From Gilliamella sp. ESL0405 (GTDB lineage: Bacteria; Pseudomonadota; Gammaproteobacteria; Enterobacterales; Orbaceae), in assembly GCF_019469205.1 (NCBI RefSeq), contig NZ_CP048265.1, forward strand, positions 1,612,001 to 1,676,000: a DNA stretch of 64,000 nucleotides, read 5' to 3'. A program made the translations under genes and the position numbers. This document shows, piece after piece, positions 30,741 through 39,753 of this stretch (the first letter of the stretch is position 1; each line of letters begins with the position of its first letter). The notes under the pieces were generated by a model. The model made no database searches and was not told the DNA's origin. It saw only the letters and a list, made by a program, of their open reading frames with translations.

Positions 30741-30937
30741 TAGAATCCCACATACTATAAACACCGTTTATAAAAACACAAAGAGCAATTTTAAGTTTAA
30801 AAACCCTTTTTTCTAACACTTTTGCAATATATTGATTTTTAATGTTTTTATTTTTAGCTAAAAAAAAGGGTTTAAAAAGTTTGTATTTTGAACTCCATTA
30901 CTTTTTTCAAACGGCTTACCATGACCTTCCACAAAAA
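30741..30937 (-). promoter_or_regulatory. Leader of array 1 and AT-rich inverted repeat
   Basis: Directly right of the last repeat lies a conserved sequence with the inverted repeat TATAAAC-ACC-GTTTATA. On the minus strand it offers a -10-like TATAGT about 20 bp before the first repeat. Beyond it is a pair of arms AAACCCTTTTTT (30800-30811) and AAAAAAAGGGTTT (30861-30873). The same order recurs beside arrays 2, 3, 5, 6 and 7, which marks it as the leader side. Confidence 0.8.
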
Positions 30938-31202
30938 CAAACAAGTGCACCAACCCGCACCTTCACAAAGCGCCGACAACTGAGCGAGGTTAGCACGCCA
31001 AACAAGGATGTTTGGCGAGGCGCTGCTTTGTCAGGAACAAATCAGCGCCGGTGCGTTAAGACCGAACGAAGGCGGAGGGCAGTCGAAGACCGCTTTGGGT
31101 GGTGCTGCGAGGGGGTTATTAGGGGGATTTCGCATAAAATCCCCCTAATTCGGACGCTGACACCGTAATGAAAATATCAACCAATTAACAGCGTCCGAAA
31201 CC
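30938..31202 (+). repeat. GC-rich hairpin element, copy E1
   Basis: A ~265-bp dispersed repeat, far richer in GC than its surroundings. In this copy the hairpins are: CGCCAAACA-AGGA-TGTTTGGCG (30996-31017); GGCGCTG..CAGCGCC with an inner TTTGT/ACAAA (31019-31049); AGGGGGATTT-CGCATA-AAATCCCCCT (31121-31146); and TTCGGACGCTG..CAGCGTCCGAA (31149-31199). Frames open on both strands are not convincing as genes. Function unknown; a structured RNA or a MITE-like element are the main options. Confidence 0.85.
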
Positions 31203-31360
31203 TGCGGATTAAAAACCCGCAACTTACAAAGAAAGTAAAAACCTTGTCAAAAACTTTCAGAAAATATAGGTGTTTAAGCAAAAAACAAAGCGTTGACAAG
31301 AACTTCCAGAAAACACCCACGTTTAAGTATAAAAACAAAAGTTTTAGATATTTCAAAAAT
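31203..31360 (+). repeat. Tail module left of array 2
   Basis: Two related units 48 bp apart, starting TTGTCAAAAACTTTCAG (31244) and TTGACAAGAACTTCCAG (31292), then an AT-rich palindrome (about 31341-31369) with arms TTTAGATATTT and AAATATCCTAAA. The palindrome runs into the degenerate first repeat of the array. Confidence 0.8.
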
Positions 31361-31628
31361 ATCCTAAACCCCTTATGCAGCCGTGAAGTGAAAAAAATCT
31401 ATCGCACGAAGGTGATTGCTTTTCTAAACGGCTTATGCAGCCGTGAAGGCATAATCTATCCTATAGCGTGCTCTTTAAAATTTCTAAACGGCTTATGCAG
31501 CCGTGAAGGCGCAGCGAACGTGCATCGCTCGAAGACGTATTTTCTAAACGGCTTATGCAGCCGTGAAGCGGAAATTTTAAATTTGTCAGCGGTGCTTAGA
31601 TTTCTAAACGGCTTATGCAGCCGTGAAG
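31361..31628 (-). CRISPR. CRISPR array 2 (type I-F-like, 5 repeats, 4 spacers)
   Basis: Repeats start at 31361 (degenerate), 31421, 31481, 31541 and 31601 with a 60-bp period. The minus-strand repeat begins CTTCAC, has the stem CGGCT-GCATA-AGCCG at repeat positions 6-10/16-20 and ends TTTAGAAA. Stem and loop positions equal those of the E. coli type I-F repeat. Leader on the right, tail module on the left. No cas genes are nearby. Confidence 0.96.
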
Positions 31629-31827
31629 TAGAATCTCACATACTATAAACACCGTTTATAAAAACATAAAGGGCAATTTTAGGTTTAAAAACCCTTTTTT
31701 TTAGCGCCTTTACAATATATTGATTTTTAATGGTTTTATTTTTAGCAAAAAAAAAGGGGTTATAAAGTTTCTATTTTGAACTCCACTACTATTTCTAAAC
31801 GGCTTATCGTTGCCTTTCCCAAAAGCA
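31629..31827 (-). promoter_or_regulatory. Leader of array 2 and AT-rich inverted repeat
   Basis: Same sequence plan as the leader of array 1: TATAAAC-ACC-GTTTATA inverted repeat close to the first repeat, then AACCC(T)n and (A)nGGGGTT arms further right. On the array strand a TATAGT -10-like element lies near the repeat. Confidence 0.8.
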
Positions 31828-32090
31828 AACAAATGCACCAGACCGCACCTTCACAAAGCGCCGACAACTGAGCGAGGTTAGCACGCCAAACAAGGATGTT
31901 TGGCGAGGCGCTGCTTTGTCCGGAACAAATCAGCGCCGGTGCGTTAAGGCCGAACGAAGGCGGAGGGCAGTCGAAGACCGCTTTGGGTGGTGCTGCGAGG
32001 GGGTTATTAGGGGGATTTCGCACTAAATCCCCCTAATTCGGACGCTGACAGCAAAATGAAAATATCAACCAATTAACAGCGTCCGAAACC
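31828..32090 (+). repeat. GC-rich hairpin element, copy E2
   Basis: Second copy, nearly identical to E1 through all four main hairpins; the last hairpin carries a slightly different loop (GACAGC instead of GACACC). Same orientation and same position relative to a leader. Confidence 0.85.
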
Positions 32091-32248
32091 TACGGACTAA
32101 AAACTCGCAACTTTTAGAAAAATAAAAACTTTGTAAAAAACTTTCAGAAAATATAGGTGTTTAAGCAAAAACACAAAGCGTTGACAAGAACTTTCAGAAA
32201 ACACCCATGTTTAAGTATAAAAACAAAAGTTTTAGATATTTCAAAAAT
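32091..32248 (+). repeat. Tail module left of array 3
   Basis: Same two TTG(T/A)CAA..TTTCAG units and AT-rich palindrome as before array 2, with only scattered changes. Confidence 0.8.
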
Positions 32249-32575
32249 ATCCTAAACCCCTTTTGCAGCCATAAAAGGCTCTATCTTACGACAGATACAT
32301 ACGATTTTTTTTTAAGCGGCTTATGCAGCCGTGAAGCTAAAAATTTACAAGCGGTAACTGATTTACTTTTTCTAAACGGCTTATGCAGCCGTGAAGTGAA
32401 CACGGACGAAAAACCCCTGCTGCTGGCTTTTCTAAACGGCTTATGCAGCCGTGAAGGTTCAGCAATGAATAAACTTGCATGTTGGTTTTTTCTAAACGGC
32501 TTATGCAGCCGTGAAGTTAAAGAGGGTTAAACCCCTAAATATATAACTTTCTAAACGGCTTATGCAGCCGTGAAG
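32249..32575 (-). CRISPR. CRISPR array 3 (type I-F-like, 6 repeats, 5 spacers)
   Basis: Repeats start near 32249 (degenerate), 32309 (one variant: TTTTTAAGCGG), 32369, 32429, 32489 and 32548. The leader-proximal spacer (32517-32547) is 31 bp rather than 32. The stem is CGGCT/AGCCG. The oldest spacer (32277-32308) is nearly the same as the oldest spacers of arrays 4 and 6. Leader on the right, tail module on the left. Confidence 0.95.
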
Positions 32576-32772
32576 TAGAATCTCACATACTATAAACACC
32601 GTTTATAAAAACATAAAGGACAATTTTAGGTTTAAAAACCCTTTTTTCTAACACTTTTACAATGTATTGATTTTTAATGGTTTTATTTTTAGCTAAAAAA
32701 AAGGGTTTAAAAAGTTAGTATTTTAAACTCCACTACTTTTTTCAAACGGCTTACTATTACCTTTCGCAAAAA
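32576..32772 (-). promoter_or_regulatory. Leader of array 3 and AT-rich inverted repeat
   Basis: Same leader plan: TATAAAC-ACC-GTTTATA, then AAACCCTTTTTT and AAAAAAAGGGTTT arms. Confidence 0.8.
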
Positions 32773-33036
32773 CAAACAAGTGCACTAGATCGCACCTTCA
32801 CAAAGCGCCGACAACTGAGCGATGTTAGCACGCCAAACAAGGATGTTTGGCGAGGCGCTGCTTTGTCCGGAACAAATCAGCGCCGGTGCGTTAAGACCGA
32901 ACGAAGGCGGAGGGCAGTCGAAGACCGCTTTGGGCGGTGCTGCGAGGGGGTCATTAGGGGGATTTCGCACTAAATCCCCCTAATTCGGACGCAGACTCCG
33001 AAATGAAAATATCAACCAATTAACAGCGTCCGAAAC
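32773..33036 (+). repeat. GC-rich hairpin element, copy E3
   Basis: Third direct copy. The GGACGC stem is kept while the base next to it changes (GCAGAC instead of GCTGAC), and the pre-hairpin stretch has point changes. All main hairpins can still form. Confidence 0.85.
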
Positions 33037-33195
33037 CTACGGACTAAAAACCCGCAACTTTTAGAAAAATAAAAACCTTGTCAAAAACTTTCAGAAAATA
33101 TAGATGTTTAAGCAAAAACACAAACCACTGACAAGAACTTTCAGAAAACACCCACGTTTCAGTATAAAAACAAAAGTTTTAGATATTTCAAAAAT
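33037..33195 (+). repeat. Tail module left of array 4
   Basis: Two TTG(T/A)CAA..TTTCAG units and the AT-rich palindrome, as before arrays 2 and 3. Confidence 0.8.
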
Positions 33196-33463
33196 ATCCT
33201 AAACCCCTTATTAAGCCTTAAAGTGCTCTATCTTACGGCAGAAACATACGACTTTTTTCTAAACAGCTTATGCAGCCGTGAAGTGCGACCAGTCATGACT
33301 TCGGTTGCAAGTCTTTTTCTAAACGGCTTATGTAGCTGTAAAGAAAACAGAATTAAATTGATTAAATTTAGGGATTTTCTAAAAAGCTTATGCAGCTGTA
33401 AAGGATAATTCCACTCCAGCGCATCAACGGGTAGTGTCTAAACGGCTTTGTAAGCCTTGCGGT
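33196..33463 (-). CRISPR. CRISPR array 4 (decayed, 5 repeats, 4 spacers, no leader)
   Basis: Repeats at 33196 (degenerate), 33256, 33316, 33376 and 33436 (degenerate, with TTTGTAAGCC in place of TTATGCAGCC). The 60-bp period is intact but the internal repeats differ from one another (stems CGGCT, CAGCT and AGCTT mixtures). No leader or GC-rich element follows; the slyB terminator region does. It probably no longer acquires spacers. Confidence 0.88.
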
Positions 33464-33492
33464 GATTAGATAGGATAGCGTGTGACTGAGAA

Positions 33493-33526
33493 GCTTTCGC
33501 TCGAGGATAAAAGAGCGAAAGCTATT
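33493..33526. terminator. Strong hairpin between array 4 and slyB
   Basis: Perfect 10-bp stem GCTTTCGCTC / GAGCGAAAGC with a 10-nt loop; plus-strand side followed by TATTTTAC. It lies 23 bp past the slyB stop and may end slyB transcripts or shield the array. Confidence 0.6.
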
Positions 33527-33548
33527 TTACATGATAGTTAAAAATAGA

Positions 33549-34031
33549 TTAATCGTAACGCGGAGAGGCGCTAATACGTTTACCGTTAGTAACTAAACGA
33601 ACAGGTTGCCCGACGTAGAAATTTTTAACCGAGCCTTTTTGTATAATAACAATATTGGAATCACTATTTTTAGGTCTAATCTCTAATTCAACTGCATTTG
33701 CTTGATTTGCTTTATTTTCAATGGCATTACCCACTACCGCACCGCCGATAGCACCGGTTGCTGTTGCTAAAACACGACCTGTACCACCACCAACAGTATT
33801 ACCTAAAACACCACCAAGCACAGCACCACCAAGCGCACCGATTACATTTTGATTGTTACCGTTTGAATTTGCTTGAATTTTAACCGCTCTTACCGAAACA
33901 ACTGTACCATAACTGACATGTTGAACTTGTTTGGCTTGATCTGCTGTGTAAACATCGCCAGAATAGATATCACTATTGCTACATCCTGTAATTATTGTAG
34001 CTAAAATAGTTAGCGCGATGATCTTTTTCAT
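33549..34031 (-). CDS. slyB: Outer membrane lipoprotein SlyB (glycine-zipper)
   Basis: A 160-residue lipoprotein with lipobox ITGC (Cys about 17) and a glycine-zipper two-helix segment (about 64-105: VIGALGGAVLGGVLGNTVGGG, then ATGAIGGAVVGNAI). A C-terminal SH3-like part contains GQPVRLV. This matches SlyB/Pcp (E. coli SlyB 155 aa), an outer-membrane lipoprotein that stabilises the envelope; in enterics its gene is under PhoPQ control, but no PhoP box was identified here. Confidence 0.92.
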   Translation of the reverse strand: MKKIIALTILATIITGCSNSDIYSGDVYTADQAKQVQHVSYGTVVSVRAVKIQANSNGNNQNVIGALGGAVLGGVLGNTVGGGTGRVLATATGAIGGAVVGNAIENKANQANAVELEIRPKNSDSNIVIIQKGSVKNFYVGQPVRLVTNGKRISASPRYD

Positions 34032-34198
34032 ATTGAATTCCTCATATAGATTGAGATTATTTTTTTATAACATCATAAGGATAATATTGTTTTATCAAAA
34101 CAACAACATGATTTTCATTATTTTAGCATTCGACAATACAATTTATGGCTAACTTGAGTTATACTCGTTTAATAGTTTATCTACCATACAATAAGTAT

Positions 34199-34384
34199 AT
34201 GAAACGGTTATTTTTTCAAATAGTATTATCGGTTATGATAACCGCCTGTCACGAAGTTAATGAAAAGCAGACAAATAAAGAGGCAACAATTGCTGAGCCA
34301 CCCAGCTCAGATTGTTTAAATGATAAACCAGCAAACCATTTAGATCTGAACAACCTTCCAGTAGAAAGTTGTCCGGTTAACTAA
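34199..34384 (+). CDS. Small lipoprotein of unknown function
   Basis: A 61-residue product from the ATG at 34199 (a frame is open from 34145, but the signal sequence begins MKRLFFQIVLSVMITAC). Lipobox ITAC gives a lipid anchor; the mature peptide is short and polar, with Cys in DCLND and SCPVN. It lies 21 bp before seqA on the same strand. No family recognised. Confidence 0.6.
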   Translation: MKRLFFQIVLSVMITACHEVNEKQTNKEATIAEPPSSDCLNDKPANHLDLNNLPVESCPVN

Positions 34385-34405
34385 TTTAATAGGCATATGT
34401 AACTA

Positions 34406-34909
34406 ATGAAGACTATCGAAATCGACGAAGAACTATACCAATTTATTGCAGGTCAAACTAAACATATTGGCGAAGATGCATCGAGTATTTTACGGCGTTT
34501 ATTGAATATCAATCAAACTTCACCGGCTAAACAAAATCAACTATCGAATTCAGATAATCACTATCCTATATTCAATAATTTATTGACTAGTGAAACGTTT
34601 ACCAACGAAAAATCAATTATTAGTCGCTTTTTATTATTATTAGGTGCGCTTTATAACTACAACCCCGCACTCTTTGCAATTGCAGCAACCTCTTTACACG
34701 GCAGCAAAAGACAATATTTGGCTAAAGACAAAGAGTCATTAGAAACATCGGGAAAAAATACCAAACCACGAGAAATCGTCGGTACTCCTTATTGGGTTAT
34801 CAGTAATACCAATACGGCTAGAAAAATTTATATTATTGAATCAATCATGAGTGATATGGGCATATCAGAAAACATGATTAATCAAGTTATTAATGTTTTT
34901 TTACCCTAA
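34406..34909 (+). CDS. seqA: Negative modulator of replication initiation SeqA
   Basis: SeqA binds hemimethylated GATC sites and sequesters oriC. The 167-residue protein (E. coli 181) begins with the multimerisation domain MKTIEIDEELYQFIA and SSILRRLL. After a variable linker comes the DNA-binding domain with NEKSIISRFLLLLGALYNYNP, then RQYLAKDKESLE, GTPYWVISNTNT and ENMINQVINVFL. It is followed by pgm, the enteric order, and implies Dam methylation in this organism. Confidence 0.95.
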   Translation: MKTIEIDEELYQFIAGQTKHIGEDASSILRRLLNINQTSPAKQNQLSNSDNHYPIFNNLLTSETFTNEKSIISRFLLLLGALYNYNPALFAIAATSLHGSKRQYLAKDKESLETSGKNTKPREIVGTPYWVISNTNTARKIYIIESIMSDMGISENMINQVINVFLP

Positions 34910-35000
34910 AATGAAAGGCTAAAAGCACTCTATCGAGTTGTTCACTGTTTGACAGGTTTAGCAAAATATAAAAATACTATATATGAAAAAGGAGTATAAA

Positions 35001-36638
35001 ATGGCAAAGCAAAGCCGCGCGGGATTACTAGCTGAAGCTTCTGACCTTATTAATGTTGAAACTTTAAAAAATAACTATTATCAGATCAAACCGGATACGG
35101 ATGATGCTAGCCAATTAGTTATTTTTGGAACATCTGGTCATCGTGGTAGTTCTAATAAAGGGACGTTTAACGAAGCCCACATTTTAGCCGTTGCCCAAGC
35201 AATTGCCGAATATCGCAAAGCCAATAATATCACAGGGCCTTGCTTTATTGGTCAAGATAGCCATGCTTTGTCTGAACTTGCTTTAAAAAGTGTACTTGAA
35301 GTATTTGTTGCCAATGAACAAACAGTGGTTATGGCTCGTGATTGGGGTTATACGCCAACGCCGGTTATTTCACACGCAATTTTAACTTACAATCAAGGCC
35401 GAACAGCGCAACTTGCTGACGGTATTGTCATTACGCCTTCCCACAATCCACCGGAAGACGGCGGGATAAAATATAATCCAACCAATGGTGGACCAGCCGA
35501 TACCGACATCACCAAACAGATCGAAAATCGAGCGAATGAATTACTCAAAAGCCAATTAAACGGCGTTAAACGTGTCAGCTTAGAAAAGGCGCTGAATTCA
35601 GATTATCTTCACACCAAAGAGTACGAGACCGATTATATTAATGATCTGGAAAATATCGTTGATATGTCATTAATTCAATCCTCTTCGCTACGTATTGGTG
35701 TTGACCCGCTAGGTGGCGCAAGCGTCACTTATTGGCCACGCATTGCTGAAAAATATGGCATCAATCTGGATATCGTTAATGATAAAGTCGATCCAACCTT
35801 TAGCTTTATGCATCTTGATCATGACGAAGTCATCAGAATGGATTGTTCAAGCCGTTGGGCAATGGCTGGCTTACTGAAGTTAAAAGATCAATTTGACCTC
35901 GCCTTTGGTAATGATACCGATTCGGATCGACATGGCATTGTTACGCCAAAAGGCTTGATGAATCCAAATGCCTACCTTTCAGCGTGTGTGAATTATCTAT
36001 TTCAAAACCGCCCGCAATGGCATAAAGATATCGCTATCGGTAAAACCTTAGTCACCAGCTCAATGATTGATCGGGTGGCAAATAGCTTACATAAAACCTA
36101 TTTAGAGTATCCGGTTGGTTTTAAATGGTATGCTGACGGACTGTATAACGGTCAGTTAGGCTTCGCCGGTGAAGAGAGTGCGGGCGCATCATTTTTACGC
36201 ACTAACGGTAAAGTTTGGGCGACCGATAAAGACGGTATTATTTTATGCTTACTAGCAGCAGAAATGACAGCAAAAACCGGTAAAAATCCACAAGAGCAAT
36301 ACCAAACTCTGGAAGATAAATTTGGTGTCTCTTATTACGGTCGAATTCAAGCTCCGGCAACCTTTAGCGAAAAACAAAAGTTATCTAAACTTGATGCAAG
36401 CCAATTAACCACCGATACCTTAGCGGGTGAAAAAATCACGCAATGTTTAACAACTGCGCCGGCTAACAATGCACCGATTGGCGGACTGAAAGTGATGACA
36501 GAAAACGGCTGGTTTGCCGCTCGCCCGTCTGGCACCGAAGATGCTTATAAAATTTATACTGAAAGCTTTATCAGTAATGAGCACTTAGCAACGTTGCAGG
36601 AAGAAGCACAGGAAATTGTCGCTAAAGCGATTAAGTAG
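35001..36638 (+). CDS. pgm: Phosphoglucomutase (alpha-D-glucose 1,6-bisphosphate type)
   Basis: Pgm interconverts glucose 1-phosphate and glucose 6-phosphate. The ATG at 35001 follows AAGGAG and gives 545 residues (E. coli 546); an open frame from 34983 is not needed. Motifs: [10 protein letters not shown] (about 45), the phosphoserine loop [12 protein letters not shown] (about 145), metal loop [12 protein letters not shown] (D-x-D-x-D variant; E. coli has NDPDYDRHG), the sugar loop [10 protein letters not shown], and the phosphate loop [11 protein letters not shown]. It follows seqA; on its right begin inverted copies of the GC-rich element. Confidence 0.96.
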   Translation: MAKQSRAGLLAEASDLINVETLKNNYYQIKPDTDDASQLVIFGTSGHRGSSNKGTFNEAHILAVAQAIAEYRKANNITGPCFIGQDSHALSELALKSVLEVFVANEQTVVMARDWGYTPTPVISHAILTYNQGRTAQLADGIVITPSHNPPEDGGIKYNPTNGGPADTDITKQIENRANELLKSQLNGVKRVSLEKALNSDYLHTKEYETDYINDLENIVDMSLIQSSSLRIGVDPLGGASVTYWPRIAEKYGINLDIVNDKVDPTFSFMHLDHDEVIRMDCSSRWAMAGLLKLKDQFDLAFGNDTDSDRHGIVTPKGLMNPNAYLSACVNYLFQNRPQWHKDIAIGKTLVTSSMIDRVANSLHKTYLEYPVGFKWYADGLYNGQLGFAGEESAGASFLRTNGKVWATDKDGIILCLLAAEMTAKTGKNPQEQYQTLEDKFGVSYYGRIQAPATFSEKQKLSKLDASQLTTDTLAGEKITQCLTTAPANNAPIGGLKVMTENGWFAARPSGTEDAYKIYTESFISNEHLATLQEEAQEIVAKAIK

Positions 36639-36641
36639 CAC

Positions 36642-36750
36642 CGCCTAAAGCGGTCTTGCGACCGCCCTCAGCCTTCGTTCAGTCTTAACGCACCGGCGCT
36701 GATTTGTTCATGACAAAGCAGCGCCTTGCTAAACATCTTTGTTTGGGTTG
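36642..36750 (-). repeat. GC-rich hairpin element, partial inverted copy E9
   Basis: A shortened, diverged copy in reverse orientation, beginning 4 bp after the pgm stop. It keeps the ACCGC..GCGGT pair, the GCGCTGATTTGTTCATGACAAA..-type hairpin and TTGCTAAACATCTTTG-like loop, but lacks the AGGGGG and CGGACGC hairpins and the distal part. Confidence 0.65.
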
Positions 36751-36836
36751 TGTTTTTTACTTAAACACCTATGTTTTCTGAAACTTTTTGACAAGGATTT
36801 TTACTTTCTTCGAAAGTTGCAGGTTTTTAGTCCGCA
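36751..36836 (-). repeat. Inverted tail module 1 (single unit, no array)
   Basis: Read on the minus strand, one unit TTGTCAAAAAGTTTCAG with the GGTGTTTAAG end. No palindrome and no CRISPR repeat is attached. Confidence 0.65.
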
Positions 36837-37103
36837 GGTTTCGGACGCTATTAATTTGTCGATATTTTCATTACGGCGTCTGCGTCCGAATTAGGGGGAT
36901 TTTGTGCGAAATCCCCCTAATAACCCCCTCGCAGCACCACCCAAAGCGGTCTGGCGACTGCCCTCCGCCTTCGTTCGGTTTTGACGCACCGGCGCTGATT
37001 TGTTCCTGACAAAGCAGCGCCTCGCCAAACATCCTTGTTTGGCGTGCTAACCTCTCTCAGTTGTCGGCGCTTTGTGAAGGTGCAATCTGGTGCACTTGTT
37101 TGC
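36837..37103 (-). repeat. GC-rich hairpin element, inverted copy E7
   Basis: Complete copy in reverse orientation with the AGGGGGATTT and CGCCAAACA hairpins. The CGGACGC hairpin remains as CGGACGC on both arms, but the neighbouring bases differ. No leader or array follows it. Confidence 0.8.
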
Positions 37104-37139
37104 TTTTGTGATATGCAACGATTTGGGTTAGTAAATAGT

Positions 37140-37297
37140 TTAAAAATCTCTTAGACTTTTGTTTTTATACTGAAATGTAGGTGTTTTCTGAAACTTTTTG
37201 TCAATGTTTTGTGTTTTTACCTAAACACCTATATTTTCTGAAACTTCTTTACAAGGTTTTATACTTTAATTGAAAGTTACAGGTTTTTGGTTTGTAG
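37140..37297 (-). repeat. Inverted tail module 2 (two units, no array)
   Basis: On the minus strand the two units TTGTAAAGAAGTTTCAG and TTGACAAAAAGTTTCAG-like appear in the same order and spacing as left of the arrays. No array or intact palindrome lies between this tail and E7. Confidence 0.7.
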
Positions 37298-37562
37298 GTT
37301 TCGGACGCTGTGAATTAGTCGATATTTTCATTACGGTGTCTGCGTCCGAATTAGGGGGATTTTGTGCGAAATCCCCCTAATAACCCCCTCACAGCACCGC
37401 CCAAAGCGGTCTTCGACTCCCCTCCGCCTTCGTTCGGTTTTGACGCACCGGCGCTGATTTGTTCCTGACAAAGCAGCGCCTCGCCAAACATCCTTGTTTG
37501 GCGTGCTAACCTCACTTAGTTGTCGGCGCTTTGTGAAGGTGCAATCTGGTGCACTTGTCTGT
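37298..37562 (-). repeat. GC-rich hairpin element, inverted copy E8
   Basis: Complete inverted copy with all four main hairpins, including CGGACGCTG..C(T)GCGTCCG. A small deletion near the GTCTTCGACT segment is the main difference. Confidence 0.8.
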
Positions 37563-37574
37563 TTTTGAGGAAGG

Positions 37575-37725
37575 GAATGGTATGGGTTTTGGGATATTTT
37601 GGAAATATCTAAAACTTTTGTTTTTATACTAAAACACAGGTGTTTTCTGAAACTTTTTGACAAGGCTTTGTGTTTTTGCTTAAACACCTATATTTTCTGA
37701 AAGTTTTTGACAAGGATTTTCGTTA
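37575..37725 (-). repeat. Inverted tail module 3 with palindrome, array missing
   Basis: On the minus strand this reads two TTGTCAAAAA(C/G)TTTCAG-type units, then the AT-rich palindrome (GATATTT-CC-AAAATATC), then ATCCCAAAACCCATACC, which resembles the degenerate end repeat of an array. Element E8 follows directly: the place where an array and leader would be is empty. Confidence 0.75.
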
Positions 37726-37837
37726 ATACCAACTTGACTATTATTCTTCTGTTTGGGGAGTTTTGAGTAAATTAGGTGTTTTAGTATTTTGGGAATGCTG
37801 TTGGGATCTATTTAACAAGATTAAAAACTGATTTTTT

Positions 37838-37872
37838 ACTAAAACGCGGGTATTCTCTGAAACTTCTTAACA
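37838..37872 (-). repeat. Solitary tail unit beside guaB
   Basis: On the minus strand TTGTTAAGAAGTTTCAG with an ATACCCGCGTTTTAGTAAAA-like end: one more single tail unit, immediately downstream of the guaB terminator. Confidence 0.6.
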
Positions 37873-37900
37873 AAAAGCAAATCCATTTGGATTTGCTTTT
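37873..37900 (-). terminator. guaB terminator
   Basis: Stem AAAAGCAAATCC / GGATTTGCTTTT with a 4-nt loop, followed on the minus strand by TTGTT; 20 bp past the guaB stop. Confidence 0.85.
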
Positions 37901-37919
37901 GTGGTTTAAAGTGTGCTTA

Positions 37920-39386
37920 TTAAGCACCAGCACGGTAATTAGGTGGCTCTTTGGTGATGAGAACATCATGTACATGGCTCTCTTTCATACCAGCACCTGT
38001 GATGCGATAGAATTTTGATTGTGTACGTAGGGCTTCTATCGTTGCACAACCGGTTAAGCCCATGCAAGAACGTAAGCCGCCCATTTGTTGATGTATGATC
38101 TCTTTTAACATGCCTTTATAAGCAATGCGCCCTTCTATCCCTTCTGGTACTAATTTATCGGCTGCATTGTCGGATTGGAAATAGCGGTCAGATGAGCCTT
38201 TTGCCATTGCGCCAAGTGATCCCATACCCCGATAAGATTTATAAGCACGACCTTGAAATAGTTCGATTTCGCCCGGTGCTTCTTCAGTGCCGGCAAACAT
38301 TGAGCCAACCATAACGCACGATGCGCCGGCGGCAATGGCTTTTGCAATATCACCGGAAAAACGGATACCGCCATCGGCAATCACAGGAATATTATATTTT
38401 TGAGCCATTCCTACCGCATCCATAATGGCACTTATTTGAGGCACCCCAACACCTGTGACGATACGGGTAGTACAAATTGAACCGGGACCAATACCCACTT
38501 TAACCGCACTTACGCCAGCTTCAATTAATGCTTTAGCCCCTTCAGCAGTTGCCACATTGCCCCCGATAATTTGTAAATCAGGGAAAGCTTGTCGAGTTTG
38601 ACGGATACGCTCTAAGACCCCTTCTGAATGCCCGTGTGAGGAATCAATCAACAACACATCAACCCCTGCTTCAACTAATGCCGCAATTCGCTCTTCATTA
38701 CCGGCACCAGCACCAACCGCTGCGCCAACACGTAAACGACCTTTCTCGTCTTTACAAGCATTTGGTTTTTGTTCAGCTTTATTATAGTCTTTAACTGTGA
38801 TCATACCTTTTAAATGGAATTTATCATCCACCACCAGTACTTTTTCAACCCGATGTTCATGCATTTTTTTAAGCACGATTTCACGCTTTTCACCCTCTTT
38901 AACCGTAACTAAACGCTCTTTTGGCGTCATAACTGCGGTTACTGGTAAAGAGAGATCGGTAGCAAATCGCACATCACGAGCAGTAATAATCCCGACTAAC
39001 TCTTGCGACTGCGTAATCACCGGAAAACCGGCAAAGCCATACTCTTTTGCCAGATCGATAACTTGCTTAATGGTTGCAGTTGGAAGAACTGAGACCGGAT
39101 CTTGCACAATCCCGCTTTCATGTTTTTTAACTCGCCTAACATGATTAGCTTGCGCCTCGATCGGCATATTTTTATGAATAAAACCAATACCACCTTCTTG
39201 CGCTAAGGCAATGGCTAAATCAGATTCAGTAACCGTATCCATCGCTGCTGACAGCATCGGAATATTTAATCTAATGGTTTGGGTAAGCTCAGTGCTGATA
39301 TCAGCAGTATTGGGTAAAACAGTTGAATGAGCAGGAACTAATAAAACATCATCGAACGTGAGGGCTTCTTTTACTATACGAGACAT
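37920..39386 (-). CDS. guaB: IMP dehydrogenase GuaB
   Basis: GuaB oxidises IMP to XMP with NAD+, the first committed step to GMP. The ATG at 39386 gives 488 residues, the E. coli length, starting [21 protein letters not shown]; an open frame to 39401 is not needed. The TIM barrel is interrupted by two CBS domains (about 95-200). The catalytic loop [11 protein letters not shown] carries the active Cys (about 305). The flap has SDRYFQ, and the C-terminus [11 protein letters not shown]. guaA, its usual partner, is not in the window. Confidence 0.96.
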   Translation of the reverse strand: MSRIVKEALTFDDVLLVPAHSTVLPNTADISTELTQTIRLNIPMLSAAMDTVTESDLAIALAQEGGIGFIHKNMPIEAQANHVRRVKKHESGIVQDPVSVLPTATIKQVIDLAKEYGFAGFPVITQSQELVGIITARDVRFATDLSLPVTAVMTPKERLVTVKEGEKREIVLKKMHEHRVEKVLVVDDKFHLKGMITVKDYNKAEQKPNACKDEKGRLRVGAAVGAGAGNEERIAALVEAGVDVLLIDSSHGHSEGVLERIRQTRQAFPDLQIIGGNVATAEGAKALIEAGVSAVKVGIGPGSICTTRIVTGVGVPQISAIMDAVGMAQKYNIPVIADGGIRFSGDIAKAIAAGASCVMVGSMFAGTEEAPGEIELFQGRAYKSYRGMGSLGAMAKGSSDRYFQSDNAADKLVPEGIEGRIAYKGMLKEIIHQQMGGLRSCMGLTGCATIEALRTQSKFYRITGAGMKESHVHDVLITKEPPNYRAGA

Positions 39387-39619
39387 GACAATATTCACCA
39401 TTGAGTTGAATTGTTGATAAAATATTGCCGAAGCATTCTACCTATCTTTCCATTAAAAGACTAGCAAAATTTAGTAATAATGATTGACTCATCACCATTC
39501 AACTGAATAAAGCAGCTATTTATCGAAAAACAGAACAAATAATCACTATTAAAAAGACGCATCACCACATCGATAAAAAAACCAATAAGGCATTAAGTAA
39601 ACAAGATGTTTAGGCATAA
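39387..39619. other. guaB upstream region
   Basis: AT-rich, about 230 bp, presumably holding the guaB promoter (TTGATAA..-type sequences, no clear match). No coding frame or known operator was recognised. Confidence 0.4.
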
Positions 39620-39753
39620 AATTAAAAAATCTCGTCAAGAAATTTCAGAAAATATAATTGATTAAGAAAAAAACTCAAAACATTGACAAAAAGTTTCAGA
39701 AAACACCTACGTTTAAGTATAAAAACAAAAGTTTTAGATATTTTCAAATATAT
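39620..39753 (+). repeat. Tail module left of array 5
   Basis: Two units beginning near 39632 (TCGTCAAGAAATTTCAG, diverged) and 39684 (TTGACAAAAAGTTTCAG), then the AT-rich palindrome. No GC-rich element precedes it, so this tail begins a new cluster of modules. Confidence 0.75.

Noticed and set aside
30452-32530. Open frames with repeated FLNGLCSREG/FLNSLCSFKE segments across the arrays
   Set aside because: They arise because the 60-bp CRISPR period is a multiple of three. The repeated residues are the translated repeats and the variable parts are spacers. No ribosome sites.
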